Source: Betaproteobacteria bacterium
GTDB taxonomy: Bacteria; Pseudomonadota; Gammaproteobacteria; Burkholderiales; Ga0077523
DNA: 64,000 bases
Reading direction: 5' to 3'
Assembly (NCBI GenBank): GCA_016125475.1
Contig: WGLR01000008.1
Location: 1 to 64,000, forward strand
Below, piece by piece: positions 49,175 through 59,600 of the stretch (position 1 is the first letter of the stretch; every line of letters starts with the position of its first letter). Both the position numbers and the translations under genes were made by a program. Below the pieces are notes generated by a model. It worked only from the letters and a program-made list of their open reading frames with translations, was not told the DNA's origin and did not search any database.

Positions 49175-49909
49175 ATGAACTCGATCATCGTGGATTCGCA
49201 GGTTTCGGCGCCCCTGTCGCGGCGACTCGCCGACGCGGTGCGCGGGCTGCTCGGGGAGCGCTGCGCAGCCTGCGGCACGGGGAGGAGCCCGGGAGGATTC
49301 TGCGCGGACTGTCGCGCGCATCTGCCGCGACTGCCCGAGGCCGTCTGCCCGACCTGCGCGATCGCGAGCGCGGGCAACGCCGTCTGTGGCAGCTGCCTGC
49401 GCAGGCCGCCCGCGTTCCACGCCACCGTCGCGGGCGCCCTGTTCGATTATCCGCTCGATGCCATGGTGAAGGCCATGAAATACGCAGGACGCATCGAACT
49501 CGCCCGTGCGCTCGCGAGTGTGCTGGCCGAGCGCGTGCAGTCGCTGCCGCTGCCGGATCTGGTCGTTCCCGTGGCCCTTTCCGTCGAGCGTCAGCGGGAC
49601 CGCGGATTCAATCAGGCGCTGGAGATCGCGCGGGCGCTGCCCGCGCCGCTCGCTGCGCGCGTCGACGCGTCCGCGTTGTCACGCACGCGGGATGCCCCGC
49701 CGCAGGCCGCGCTCACGCTCGAGGAGCGCCGCCGGAACGTGAAGGACGCATTCACGACGTCGCGCAGGCTGGAAGGGCTGCGCATCGCGGTCGTGGACGA
49801 CGTGATGACGACCGGCATGACGATGGACGCCGCGGCCCGGGCACTCGTCAGGGCGGGTGCGTCGCGCGTCGAGGCCTGGGTCGTGCTGCGCACGCCCTCG
49901 CCCCGCTAG
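49175..49909 (+). CDS. comF: ComF-family phosphoribosyltransferase-like protein
   Basis: This 244-residue protein (GntX/ComF type) combines an N-terminal double zinc-finger region (CAAC, CADC, CPTC, CGSC in the first 80 residues) with a PRTase-like domain whose RIAVVDDVMTTGMTMDAAARA matches the PRPP-binding loop. ComF proteins assist DNA uptake and transformation; some act in carbon-source use. Its stop overlaps the convergent mshN stop by four bases. ATG 49175 is the only start close to the zinc-finger region. Confidence 0.92.
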   Translation: MNSIIVDSQVSAPLSRRLADAVRGLLGERCAACGTGRSPGGFCADCRAHLPRLPEAVCPTCAIASAGNAVCGSCLRRPPAFHATVAGALFDYPLDAMVKAMKYAGRIELARALASVLAERVQSLPLPDLVVPVALSVERQRDRGFNQALEIARALPAPLAARVDASALSRTRDAPPQAALTLEERRRNVKDAFTTSRRLEGLRIAVVDDVMTTGMTMDAAARALVRAGASRVEAWVVLRTPSPR

Positions 49910-51069
49910 CCGCCGGCGTGCAGGGCGTCGATCTGGCGCTCGACGTACCGCCGCACCTCGGGGCTCAGCGCTCCCGAATCGAGCGAACGACGAAAGTCTT
50001 CGTTCGCCTCGCGCGCACGGCCGAGTTCCCGGTAGGAGATCGCGCGTCCCATCCGCCACACCGCGCGGTCGTCGCCGAGCGCCAGTGCCATGGAATAGCG
50101 CCGGACCGCCTCGGCATGACGCCCGAGTCGCTGCAGCAGTCCGGCGGCGAGGGCCTGGTACTCGGCGTTGCTCCTGCCGGCCGCGTCGTGCTCTTCGAGG
50201 ACCCCGAGAGCGCCCGGAAGGTCGCCTTCGTCGACCATGAGCCGCGCCGCGACGACCGCGAACGTCGCGTGGGCCGGTGCGTACCGCAATCCCTCCGTCA
50301 TGAGCTGCCGTGCTTCCCCGCGCCTGCCGGCCTCGAGCATCACGCCGAGCAGCGCCTCGCGCGGCGCGATGCTGTCCGGCTGGATTTCGAGCGCGGCGCG
50401 AAACCGGGCCTCGGCCTCGGTGACACGGCCCTCCCGGAGTGCCTTCGTCCCCGCGCGAAAGGTCAGATCGGCACGCTGCCGGGATGTGAGGGGATGCAGC
50501 TTGCGCTCGATCGTGCCCGTCGGCGCGGATGACGGCTTTGCCACGTCGGTGATGGGCGGCACGGAACCCGCACGGACGGGGACGCGACGAGTGGTTTCGG
50601 GTGAAGGCGTCGCAACCGGTTCCGGTCGGGGCACGGGCTTCCGCACAGGCGGAACCACGGTCTTCGGGGCTTCGTCCAGACCCTTGCGAGCATCCGGGAG
50701 TGGCTGTCCCCAGATGGCGTCCGGCCGCGGCTCGCGGTCCGGGCGGGCACGTTCCGTCGGCAGCTTCCCGGCCATGTCGCGCTGGCTGTCGGGAGCGGTC
50801 GAGGCCACCACCTGCTCGCGTGCGGTCGTCACTTCGGCTGGTAGCCGCGCGCCCAGGCCGCGGGATGACGATGGCAGCCACTGTGCGGGCAGCACGGACC
50901 ACGCTGCCGCAGCGGCCACGACGGGTGCGACCCAGAACGCCGCGCGACGCGGACGGCTCGGACGGCGTGCTCCGACCGCACGCACGGGAACTGGCGACGC
51001 GGCACGCTCGCCGGCGCCCACCGCGTGACGCAGGTCGAGCTCCCGCAGGACCGTGTTGATGACGCTCAT
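49906..51069 (-). CDS. mshN: MshN, TPR protein of the MSHA pilus system
   Basis: This is a 387-residue protein. SVINTVLRELDLR at the N-terminus is the MshN signature, followed by one membrane helix (AAFWVAPVVAAAAAWSVL, about 43-60), a long Pro/Arg/Ser-rich linker (70-190) and C-terminal TPR-like repeats (AGTKALREGRVTEAEARFRA through GRAREANEDFRRSL). MshN is the last gene of the operon here, coupled to mshM by ATGA. It probably organises pilus-assembly components in the periplasm. Confidence 0.85.
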   Translation of the reverse strand: MSVINTVLRELDLRHAVGAGERAASPVPVRAVGARRPSRPRRAAFWVAPVVAAAAAWSVLPAQWLPSSSRGLGARLPAEVTTAREQVVASTAPDSQRDMAGKLPTERARPDREPRPDAIWGQPLPDARKGLDEAPKTVVPPVRKPVPRPEPVATPSPETTRRVPVRAGSVPPITDVAKPSSAPTGTIERKLHPLTSRQRADLTFRAGTKALREGRVTEAEARFRAALEIQPDSIAPREALLGVMLEAGRRGEARQLMTEGLRYAPAHATFAVVAARLMVDEGDLPGALGVLEEHDAAGRSNAEYQALAAGLLQRLGRHAEAVRRYSMALALGDDRAVWRMGRAISYRELGRAREANEDFRRSLDSGALSPEVRRYVERQIDALHAGG

Positions 51070-51914
51070 ACCAGCCAGGGAATCAGGACGTGCCGCGCCG
51101 CGCCGGTGTCGCGTGCGGCCAGGAGCACGTGGCGCATCCCGATGCGGTCGTTGCCTTCGGCGTAGACGAGCAGCATGGCCTTGTGCGCGAGGATGTTCAC
51201 GAGACGGGGAATGCCGCCCGTGGCGCGATGGAGCAGCCAGATCGCAGCGTTCGAGAAGAGCTGCGGGCCGGCGTATCCCGCGACACGCAACCGGTGCCGC
51301 AGGTAGTGCCTCAGCTCCGCCCGGCCGAGACGATCGAGCCGGTAGTGGAACGTGATCCGCTGCTTGAGCTGACGCACCGCCGCATTGTCGAGGTTGCGAT
51401 CGAGTTCGGGCTGCCCGAACAGCACGACCTGGAGGAGCTTGTGCTTCTCGGTCTCGAGATTGGACAGCAGCCGCAACGTCTCGAGCGTCGCGAGCGGCAT
51501 CGCCTGGGCCTCGTCGATCAGCACCACCACGCGCTTGCCCGCGATCGACAGGCGCACGAGCGTCTGGTTGAGGCTCTGGAGCAGCGTGAGCGGATCGTCC
51601 CGCGGATTGAGCTTGAGGCCGAGTTCCTGCCCGAGCGTCGCGAGCAGCCCTCGCGGCTCGAGCAGGGGATTCGGTACGTACGCCGTCACCCAGGGCTCGT
51701 CGAGCGTGCTCAGCAGGCGCCGGCACAGCAGCGTCTTGCCGGTGCCGACGTCGCCGGTGATCTTCACGAACCCTTCGCCCGCGTCGAGCGTCACGAGCAG
51801 CACGTTGAGGGCCTCCTGGTGCGCACGACATTCGTACACGAAGGAGGTGTCGGGCGTGATGCCGAACGGTGGCTCCCGCAGACCGAAATGACCCTGGTAC
51901 ATGGCTTCAGACAT
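51066..51914 (-). CDS. mshM: MshM, ExeA/GspA-like AAA ATPase
   Basis: MshM (282 residues) is an ATPase with Walker A GDVGTGKTLLCRR, Walker B RVVVLIDEAQAM and the GGIPRLVNILAHKAML sensor region. YQGHFGLREPPFGITPDTSF at the N-terminus is typical. It likely energises pilus-secretin assembly. Two starts are possible: ATG 51914 with GGAGTT eight bases before it (chosen), or ATG 51902. It follows mshL by 90 bp. Confidence 0.93.
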   Translation of the reverse strand: MSEAMYQGHFGLREPPFGITPDTSFVYECRAHQEALNVLLVTLDAGEGFVKITGDVGTGKTLLCRRLLSTLDEPWVTAYVPNPLLEPRGLLATLGQELGLKLNPRDDPLTLLQSLNQTLVRLSIAGKRVVVLIDEAQAMPLATLETLRLLSNLETEKHKLLQVVLFGQPELDRNLDNAAVRQLKQRITFHYRLDRLGRAELRHYLRHRLRVAGYAGPQLFSNAAIWLLHRATGGIPRLVNILAHKAMLLVYAEGNDRIGMRHVLLAARDTGAARHVLIPWLV

Positions 51915-52004
51915 GTGTCGGCAACTCCTCGCTGTGGCTTCGCCCGCACGCCGGGGACGACCGTGAGGGCCTGCGCCGGAGTCCTTCCATCCGGGCGCGG
52001 GCAT

Positions 52005-53873
52005 TCATGGCGTGTCCCCGCCCGACGGGGGCTCGCCGTCGGTGGACGTGTCCGTCGCGTCGTAAGAACGCAGGCGCGCACGGATCTTCTTGAGATCGTC
52101 GACGACACCCTCGTCGCCCTGGATGACGGTGGGCTTGATCAGAATCACGAGTTCGCTCTTGCGCGTCTCGCGGGATGTCGAGCGGAACGCCGCTCCGATG
52201 ATCGGGACGTCCGCGAGGCCCGGCACGCCGGAACGCGACTGCTTCGTGGATTCGCGCATGAGGCCGCCGATCGCGACGATGTTGCCGTCGCTCACGCGCA
52301 CGACCGTGTCCGTCTCGCTGATCGTGCTCGACGCGAGGGGCAGCCTGAAGTTGCCGGACGTGCCGAGGTCGATGTTCTTCGTCTTCTCGACGACGTTCGA
52401 GACCGACGGATGCACGTGCAGGATGATCTCGCGGTTCTCGTCGATCTGCGGCGTGACGTCGAGCGCCACGCCGGAGAAGAAGGGCTGCACGACGATGGAC
52501 GGAGACTGCGTGGTGCCCCCGGCCGCGTTCGTGAGCGTCGTCGTGGTCACGTTCGTGACGAAGAACTCGTCGTTGCCGACCTTGAGCACCGCCTTCTGGT
52601 TGTTGAGCGCGGCGATCCGGGGGCTGGACAGCACCTGCAGCTTGCCCTGCGTCTGCAGGAACGAGAGCAGCGACGAGAAGTTTCCGGTCTGAAGCGCGAG
52701 GCCGAATACGGTGCCGGGAACGCCGACCCCCGCCGAAAGGGTGCCCGGACTGGACGGGTTGGTGGTGAGGGCCGAATCGGAGCTCACGCTGCCGTCCGCC
52801 GCGCGCGCCGTGGGCGCCGAGATCGTGCCCTGGATCCCGAGCGACGCGCCGGGCGAGAGGACGCCACCGGCGAGGCGCGCGTGATCGTGGAACGCTGCCC
52901 AGTTGATCCCCGTCTGGTAACCGTCGGAGAGCTCGACCTCGATGATCTTCGCCTCCAGCATCACCTGGCGTTCGATGACGAGTCGCGTGGCGCGGAGATA
53001 GCTGTCCACGGCACGGATCTCGGCAGGCATCGCGCGCACGACGATCACCCCGGACTGCGGGCTGACCACCACGTTGCGTCCGCCCTCGGTGCCGACGATG
53101 GTCTTCAGTGCGTCGTTCAGCTCCCGCCAGAAATCGCTGTCCGTGGTCGTGACGACGCGGCTGCCGATGACCGCCTGCGAGCCGGCGCCGCCCCCACCGG
53201 GGACGGCGCCCGGCCGGGACGGGATTCCGGGAGTGGGCGTGCCACCCGACATGCCGGGAATGCCGGTGCCCGGCATGCCTGCGCCCGGGGCCACGAAGTC
53301 GGAGATGGCACCCGACGTCACGCGCACGTCGCTGCGCCCCTGGCGCTCGCTCATCAGGTAGTTCACGTGGAAGACGTGGGTCTGGATCGCGGGCGGCTCG
53401 ACGATGATGCGCGTGCCCTGCACGCGGAAGTCGTAGCCATACAGATCGCGTACGGTCTCGAGAGCTTCCTTCACCGTCACGTTCTTGAGCGAAAGCGTGA
53501 TGTTGTCCTTGATCGCAGGGTGGACGATCATGCTGTAGTGGGTGCCCTGGACGATCGCCATGAGAACCTTCGAGGCCGGCGCATCGGCCACGTTCAGGTC
53601 GAAGCGTGGTTCGACGGTGCCACCCTCGGGCCTGGGCATCTCCACGACGACGGGCGGAAGCAGCGCCTGCGCCACGGCGTCCGGCTCGCGCGCGGGTTGC
53701 CGGTTCGTGACGGCGGCATCGAGCTGCCGGTCGACCGTTTCGAGCGTCGAGTGCTTCCCGGGTCCGACGCTTCCGCATCCCCCCAGAGCCACGGCTGCCG
53801 CGACGAGAAGTGTGCACGGCAGGCGTCGCGTCCCGCGGAATGCAGGCCGGTGGATCGCTTCGCTGGATCGCAT
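52005..53873 (-). CDS. mshL: MshL, outer-membrane secretin
   Basis: This is a 622-residue secretin through which the pilus leaves the cell. The signal sequence ends in LGGC (lipidated Cys33). The N-terminal domains contain LNVADAPASKVLMAIVQGTH (STN-like) and [21 protein letters not shown] Gly/Pro/Met-rich insertion lies near 210-250. The secretin domain includes LQVLSSPRIAALNNQKAVLKV, PFFSGVALDVTPQID and the terminal beta region with LASSTISETDTVVRVSDGN. It follows mshK with a one-base overlap. Confidence 0.96.
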   Translation of the reverse strand: MRSSEAIHRPAFRGTRRLPCTLLVAAAVALGGCGSVGPGKHSTLETVDRQLDAAVTNRQPAREPDAVAQALLPPVVVEMPRPEGGTVEPRFDLNVADAPASKVLMAIVQGTHYSMIVHPAIKDNITLSLKNVTVKEALETVRDLYGYDFRVQGTRIIVEPPAIQTHVFHVNYLMSERQGRSDVRVTSGAISDFVAPGAGMPGTGIPGMSGGTPTPGIPSRPGAVPGGGGAGSQAVIGSRVVTTTDSDFWRELNDALKTIVGTEGGRNVVVSPQSGVIVVRAMPAEIRAVDSYLRATRLVIERQVMLEAKIIEVELSDGYQTGINWAAFHDHARLAGGVLSPGASLGIQGTISAPTARAADGSVSSDSALTTNPSSPGTLSAGVGVPGTVFGLALQTGNFSSLLSFLQTQGKLQVLSSPRIAALNNQKAVLKVGNDEFFVTNVTTTTLTNAAGGTTQSPSIVVQPFFSGVALDVTPQIDENREIILHVHPSVSNVVEKTKNIDLGTSGNFRLPLASSTISETDTVVRVSDGNIVAIGGLMRESTKQSRSGVPGLADVPIIGAAFRSTSRETRKSELVILIKPTVIQGDEGVVDDLKKIRARLRSYDATDTSTDGEPPSGGDTP

Positions 53874-54271
53874 CAGGGTTTTGCCATCTTCATGGTTTTC
53901 GTGACGCGCGCCCCGGTCGCGCGCCGGTCCACCCCGGGCAACAGCCGCAGGGCCACGGTACCCCCGGGTCCGTCCAGCAGGACGTCCGCATCGCCGATGC
54001 GTTTCACGACGAGGCCCCTCACGCGGTCTCCGACCTCGAGAAGCTGCCCGTCGATCACCGCGATGCGCCGAGCTTCCGACACGAGCACCGACTGCAGCAC
54101 CGGCGTGCCGCCGGCACCGGGAGCGGCGCTTTCACCGACCGGATCGACGTCCGTCATCGCCGGCCTCGTCGGGTCGGGAAGGCCGCGCCCGAGAGCAGGT
54201 GCTGCAGCGAGGGCAACGAGGAGCGGGCACGCGATCGTCACGATCGAACCGCGGGTCACAGAGTCATCCAT
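53873..54271 (-). CDS. mshK: MshK-like biogenesis protein
   Basis: This is a 132-residue protein with a signal-type helix (IVTIACPLLVALAAAPALG) followed by the conserved DPTRP motif and a small beta domain (VLVSEARRIAVIDGQLLEVGD, VLLDGPGGTVALRLLPGV), resembling MshK/GspC-C-like pilotins. The start overlaps mshJ by 16 bp and the stop shares one base with mshL. It is probably a periplasmic adapter between the inner-membrane platform and the secretin. Confidence 0.85.
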   Translation of the reverse strand: MDDSVTRGSIVTIACPLLVALAAAPALGRGLPDPTRPAMTDVDPVGESAAPGAGGTPVLQSVLVSEARRIAVIDGQLLEVGDRVRGLVVKRIGDADVLLDGPGGTVALRLLPGVDRRATGARVTKTMKMAKP

Positions 54272-54942
54272 GTGCGTTCCGTACTGAGGGTGTAGAGCGT
54301 CAGCGTCATCGAGACGCGGGGATAGTGCGTCGCGTCAATCCGGGTCCGGTGCCACACCGTCTTGAGCGGCATGTCCTCGAGACGCCGGCAGTACGCGACG
54401 AGCGCCGGATAGGCGCCGGTGACCGTGACCTCTATGCCGTGGCGGAACAGTCCGCTTTCTCCGTGCCGTCGTGCATCGTCCGTCCCGGTGGCGCCGTGGG
54501 CTTCCTGCGCGTCGCCGAGAGCGTCCACGGGAAGGGTTTCGAGCGCCGCGAGCGACACGCCCGGCGATCGCGTCACGAGCTCCCGCACGACGGCCGGCAT
54601 GCGTTCCGGCGGAACGAGGTTGCTGCTGAGCGTGCCGAGGCTTGCGTCGACGTCCCGGATGCGGGCCTCGAGTGCGGCGACTTCCTGGCGGACGGAGTCG
54701 TCCGGATGCCCGGCGAGCCGCGCATCGAGTGCCCGCTTCTGGGCCTCGAGGGCCGCGACCGCATCCTGGCGCTGGGCGAGTTCGCGCTCGAAACGCGAGT
54801 GGCGCGCTGCGGCGGGTTCGAGCAGGCCCACGCCGAGAATCGCGACGACGAGCAGGATCCCGGTCGCGAAGACGACGCAGCGGCTGCGATTGTCGAGCGC
54901 GTCGAGCCGGGCCACGGTCTTCTGCAGGAGAGGGCTCTTCAC
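54256..54942 (-). CDS. mshJ: MshJ-like inner-membrane assembly protein
   Basis: This is a 228-residue PilO-type protein starting at GTG 54942 (GTGA overlap with the upstream gene). One membrane helix (CVVFATGILLVVAILGVGLL, about 22-41) is followed by a coiled coil (FERELAQRQDAVAALEAQKR and beyond) and a C-terminal ferredoxin-like domain ending in TLSTERTWMTL. MshJ and the PilN-like protein form the platform beneath the pilus. Confidence 0.83.
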   Translation of the reverse strand: MKSPLLQKTVARLDALDNRSRCVVFATGILLVVAILGVGLLEPAAARHSRFERELAQRQDAVAALEAQKRALDARLAGHPDDSVRQEVAALEARIRDVDASLGTLSSNLVPPERMPAVVRELVTRSPGVSLAALETLPVDALGDAQEAHGATGTDDARRHGESGLFRHGIEVTVTGAYPALVAYCRRLEDMPLKTVWHRTRIDATHYPRVSMTLTLYTLSTERTWMTL

Positions 54943-55607
54943 CGGGAACCGCCCTTCGCGTCCACGGGACGGGACGCGACGACGAATTCGACGTACGGCG
55001 GCCGGCGCGCATGTGCGTCCGCACCGCCGTCCTTGTCCGACGACGGATCGTCGTGTGGCGTCCGGAATTCCATGCGATTGAACGCCTGCCCCCGCAGTGT
55101 TCCGTCCTGTCCGAGGCGGCGCAGGTAATCCGACACGCGCTCGGGATCGAGTGTGCGCCCCTCGAGGACGAGGTCGCCTCCCGATCCGGTCACCGTGACG
55201 CCGGTCAGCCAGAGCCCTGGCAGCACGTTGCGCGCGAATGCCGTCAGAAGTGCCGAGTGACCGCTCGTGCTGCCGAATTCGCCGTTCCTGAGCTGCTCGA
55301 GGGCGAGCGTCTTGTCGCGGAGGACTCGCTCGCGTTCGGCACGCTCCGCCGTGATCTCGGCCGACGGGCTGCGCCCGGAAAGGGTCGCGGCGGCTTCCTT
55401 CACCTCGCGTTCGAGCTGCGTCTGACGTGCACGCACGCTTTCGAGCCGCAGGGCCGACGCTCGTGCCTGCACGTTCTGCCACGCGAGCGCCGCGAGCAGG
55501 ACCGCGCCCGTGCCGACCCATCCGGCCAGGACGAGTCGCGCCGGAAAGACGTTGCGCGGGCGGCGCAGCACCGGGTCGAACAGGTTGATCTCGGCCCGAG
55601 TGCTCAT
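54939..55607 (-). CDS. PilN-like platform protein of the MSHA system
   Basis: This 222-residue protein has the PilN signature EINLFDPVLRRPRNVFP at the N-terminus, one helix (LVLAGWVGTGAVLLAALAW, about 25-44), a coiled coil (LESVRARQTQLEREVKEAAA) and a C-terminal beta domain with WLTGVTVTGSGGDLVLEGRT. It corresponds to the second MshI-type gene of Vibrio/Shewanella clusters. Both ends overlap neighbours by four bases. Confidence 0.85.
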   Translation of the reverse strand: MSTRAEINLFDPVLRRPRNVFPARLVLAGWVGTGAVLLAALAWQNVQARASALRLESVRARQTQLEREVKEAAATLSGRSPSAEITAERAERERVLRDKTLALEQLRNGEFGSTSGHSALLTAFARNVLPGLWLTGVTVTGSGGDLVLEGRTLDPERVSDYLRRLGQDGTLRGQAFNRMEFRTPHDDPSSDKDGGADAHARRPPYVEFVVASRPVDAKGGSR

Positions 55608-56569
55608 GTCATTCTCAGGGCACCCCCGATCACCCGGAGGTGGCGGCCCTGTGCGAGAGGATCCCGCAATTGCGGGACTTCCGTGAGATCCAGCCTCGAT
55701 CCGACATCGAGGATCTCCACGGGCACGTAGACATAACCGGCGAGGGCGTCCCTGACTTCGGTCGCCGCCGGAAACGGGACCACGACGATGCGCGCCACCT
55801 GGAGGCCGCCGGAGTGTCTGTCGAAGTGATCCAGCGACCGCTGTACCTCGAGCACGATGCGATCGACCAGTTCTTTGTGCGGCTGCGCGGCGGTTCCGGA
55901 CAGGGCATCGCCGTCGACGTCGATGGCGCGTGCGAGATGCAGTTCGCCGCGGGCCGTCACGGTCAGCAGACCGGCCGCCCCCTGGAAGGAGATCATCGCG
56001 ACCGCCTTCTCCCCTTCCTCCACGAGTGCCGAGACGTTGCGCTGCGCCATCTCGCGGATGTCCACGGCCTTGAGACACAGGCGCGCGGCGTCGAACGTGT
56101 CGATGTAGGCAGTGATGCGTTCGGCACGGGTGGCGACGGCCATCACCTGGGCACGGCGGTCGATCCCGGCCGCCGATCCGGGCAGCCGCAGCACGTCGAC
56201 CGCTGCCTCGTCCGGGGGATAGTCGAGCGTGTCCTTCAGGCGCCACCGCACTGCCGAACGCAGTTCGTCCGACGGAACCTCCGGCGCTTCGAGCACGTGC
56301 GTGTCGTACTCCCCGCGCGCGAGCACGAGGCTCACGGGACCGCGCGAGATGCCGAGTTCCCGGGCGCATCGCCTGAGCCCCGCCACGATGCCGCCGTCGG
56401 CCACGACGCTCGTGAACGACGCGAGCGCGCGTTCCCTGCGGGATGCCATGCGCGCGACGTCGATGCGGTTCCCGTCGATGGTGACGGCCCACCACGGGCC
56501 GTCGGCGTCTTTCCTGTTTCCCCCGATGTTCACGGCTGGGTGACCGACTCCGTTGTTGAACACGTGCAC
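55604..56569 (-). CDS. mshI: MshI, PilM-like actin-fold protein
   Basis: This is a 321-residue cytoplasmic protein with the PilM/GspL actin-like fold: VSLVLARGEYDTHVLEAP, SDELRSAVRWRLKDTLDYPP and VAMISFQGAAGLLTVTARGE. It recruits the PilN-like protein to the inner membrane. Translation appears to start at GTG 56569; a second GTG two codons later is possible. It begins 34 bp after mshQ ends, a junction that does not occur in the standard Vibrio order. Confidence 0.87.
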   Translation of the reverse strand: MHVFNNGVGHPAVNIGGNRKDADGPWWAVTIDGNRIDVARMASRRERALASFTSVVADGGIVAGLRRCARELGISRGPVSLVLARGEYDTHVLEAPEVPSDELRSAVRWRLKDTLDYPPDEAAVDVLRLPGSAAGIDRRAQVMAVATRAERITAYIDTFDAARLCLKAVDIREMAQRNVSALVEEGEKAVAMISFQGAAGLLTVTARGELHLARAIDVDGDALSGTAAQPHKELVDRIVLEVQRSLDHFDRHSGGLQVARIVVVPFPAATEVRDALAGYVYVPVEILDVGSRLDLTEVPQLRDPLAQGRHLRVIGGALRMT

Positions 56570-56603
56570 GGGTCCACGTGCCCGGCAGGGGCTATAACGA
56601 CCG

Positions 56604-59600
56604 CTAGTAGGATTCCCTTAGAAAAATCACGTCATTCGCATTCGTATGCCGTCCGAATACCGCGCGCGCGGAGGGATCCCGGTCGTACGTGCCGGCGTTC
56701 CAGTTGCCGCGCAGCCAGACATGCGACGCGGGTGTGGCGGTCACGCTCGTGCCGGCCGTGCACGAACTGCCCGTGGCGGTGTCCCCGAGGTTCGCCCGCA
56801 GATCCACCGAACCGCTGACCCGCGGCGCCGTGAGCCGGAGGTTCCCCCGTCCCGACGCGAACGAGACGGCGTCGGTCCCCGCGGGCGTGGCGGAAACGAT
56901 GCAGGCCGTGAGCGGCGCGTGGAAATTCGAGAATGCGAACTGCGTGTTCGTGAGCCGCGTGCACGAGTCGAGCGCGTTCGTCGCGAACGCGAGCCCCGTC
57001 CAGTATTCGAGCGTGAGCGGTACGGGAAGCGTGAGCTGCGGCGCTCCGAGCGCACTGCCGAGACGCAGCCGTCCGAAACGCACGCGCGTGGGTGACGATC
57101 CGTTGAGCGCGCTGGCGGTGCACCCGCCACCGCAGGCGCCCGTCGATGACGCCGCCATGTCGGCCCCCGTGACGACGGCGCCGTCGGGATCGGTCACGGT
57201 CACACCCAGCACGAGCGAGTCGTACGGACCGTCGGGCGACGCGAGACGCGCGAACTTCGCCCCGGACGCGCTGAACGCGTACTGCCCGGCCGACCACGTG
57301 ACGGCAGGCATTCCCGTGAGCCTCGCGCCGAGATCGGTCCCCGAGTCCGCGTTCTCGGCGACGAGCCTGACGGTGCCGACCCCGTAGAGTCCGTCCTGAT
57401 AGTTCACGGCGACGGTGTCCGACCGGCTCCTGGCCTCGAGCGTGAAGCGGATCCCGATCCCGGGTTCGTCCATGTACGTGAAGCCACCGGCCGCGCACGA
57501 CGCGGACACCGAGGCCCCGGAAAGCAGCGTGAAATGGTCCGGATAGAACCGACCTACACGAGCCGCCTGGCCCGTGGACGCATTGACGGCGGTACCCGAG
57601 ACGTTCGCTCCGGCCGCATTCAGGTAGCTGGTGGCCGATGCGTCCAGACCGATGCTGCCGACATCGCTGTACGTGAGGTCCGACACCGTCGCGACTCCGC
57701 CCGTGAAACCGCCGGCGGGGACGGTCGTCGTGCCACCGAGCGTTCCGGGCGTCCCGGCACCCGGCGTGAACAACCCGGCGGTCGTCGCAACCGACAGGCG
57801 GGTTGGCCACGCGAAATGCGCCGCGAGACCGTTGTCGAGAACGCTCGCGCCGGCATCCGGGACGCCGTCACCGTTCAGGTCATCCGCGGACTGCCAGAGA
57901 TACGCGCCGACGGACGCCTCGAACGTGTCACCGGCCGCGACGAACTTCGCACCGCTCGTGGCGGTGCCTTCGGGATTCACGAGACTGCCCTTGCGCACGG
58001 GCGTGATCGCGAGCGCGAACGGGCGCACCGTGACCGTCGGCGAACTGCCGTCGATCGTGACCGCATTCGCGAAACTCCTCGAGTCGTCCCGCAGATTCAG
58101 CGCGAACCTGCCGACGTCGGTGGTGGTCAGCGTGAACGCGGCGACACCCGCCGAGAACGTGAGAGCCACGTTGCCGGTACCGGGCACGCCTGCAGGCAGC
58201 GCGGTTCCGCCGTTGATCGACGGCGCCGTCGCGCCTGCGGGGTGATCGAGACCGGCGGTGTACCAGGCCTTGAGCGTCTTCGACCCCGCGTAGTCGGTGG
58301 CGACGAGACAGTTCGCGGGTGACTGCGCGGTGTCGCGGCGGTACAGGGTGGCCCTCAGCGCGTGCGGCCGTCCGGCCACCGCGGTCGTGCCGAGCGGATC
58401 GGTCACGTCGATCACGAACGCGTTGTCGCGAAAGCTGATCGTGCCCGACGCACCCGTGACCGTCGCGAGCGTGCTGTCGGTCGCGGTGACCACGAGATCG
58501 TCGGCGCTCGCGTCCGAGAGGACGAGCGACACACTCCCGAAGTCGGACGACCGGAACGTGTAGCGCGCGGCACCATCGTTCGCGCTCCCGGTCTCGGTCA
58601 CGGGCCCCGACGACGGCCCCGCGCTCCACGCCCCGCGGTTCGTGCTCGTCGACAGGATCACGGTGCCGGTGTAGGTCGTGTCGAGGTTGCCCGCGCCGTC
58701 CAGCGCCGAAATCGTGACGGCGTGGCCGGTGCAGGTGCTTGCCGAGGTCGTTGCCGTCACGGCGAACCGCGCGACGGTACATGCCGTCGCGGCACGTGAC
58801 GTGCCGTCGTAGTTCCGGCCTGAGGCCTGATTGCCGCGAATGGACGCGATCTCCGAATCGTCGAGCGCACCGCTGAAGACGAGCATTTCGTCGATGGGTG
58901 CGCGCAGACCCTGGGCGCTGTTCGTCGTCACGTAATCGTACGAGGCACCGAGAAACGTGAAGGTCCCGCCACTCACCTTCCGGGACACCGAGTCCCTGAA
59001 GCTTCCGTCGACATAGAGTCGCGTCTGGTTGCCCTTGCCGACCAGCGCGATGTGATGCCAGCCCGTCGAGAGTGCGCTCAGCCTGTAGGCACCGGCGGTC
59101 GTTCCAGACGTCGTGTACACGCCCCAGCGGAACCCGTCGGCGTCGTCGAAATAGGCGAAATCCCCGCCTCCCGCGATCGAACCGAGCACGTGATAACGCG
59201 ACCCTCCCGACGTCGAGGCGGGCAGCTTCATCCAGAAGCTCAGTGACCAGTCGCGTGACATCGCGATCGAGGTCCGGACCCACTTGTCGTAGCCGTCCAG
59301 CGCGGCTGCGGCCCCGATCACGCCGGACGGCGTGGTCGTGAGTCCGTTCTGTGCGACGCCGTCGTTCGATCCGGCCGAGTCCCTGACTTCGCCGGCGGTG
59401 CCGTTGTATCCGCATTCGTCGAAGCGGTACTCCGTGACCAGGGCGGCCGCAGGCTTCAGCGCGACGAGACCCCCGATGTTGTCTGCCGCGGTGCTCACGG
59501 TCGCGGTCTTCGATCCCGTGGAGCCCGAAGTCGTGAGCGTCCGTTCGGAAGCCATCACTGCGACTCCGGTGGATCCGCTCCCCGTACTCACCTCCGAGAT

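Noticed and set aside
51090-54287. A plus-strand open frame of more than 1,000 codons opposite mshM, mshL and mshK.
   Set aside because: The translation is rich in Arg, Glu, Asp and His without family character, while the minus-strand genes have clear motifs, signal peptides and coupled starts. Long antisense frames are expected at this GC content.
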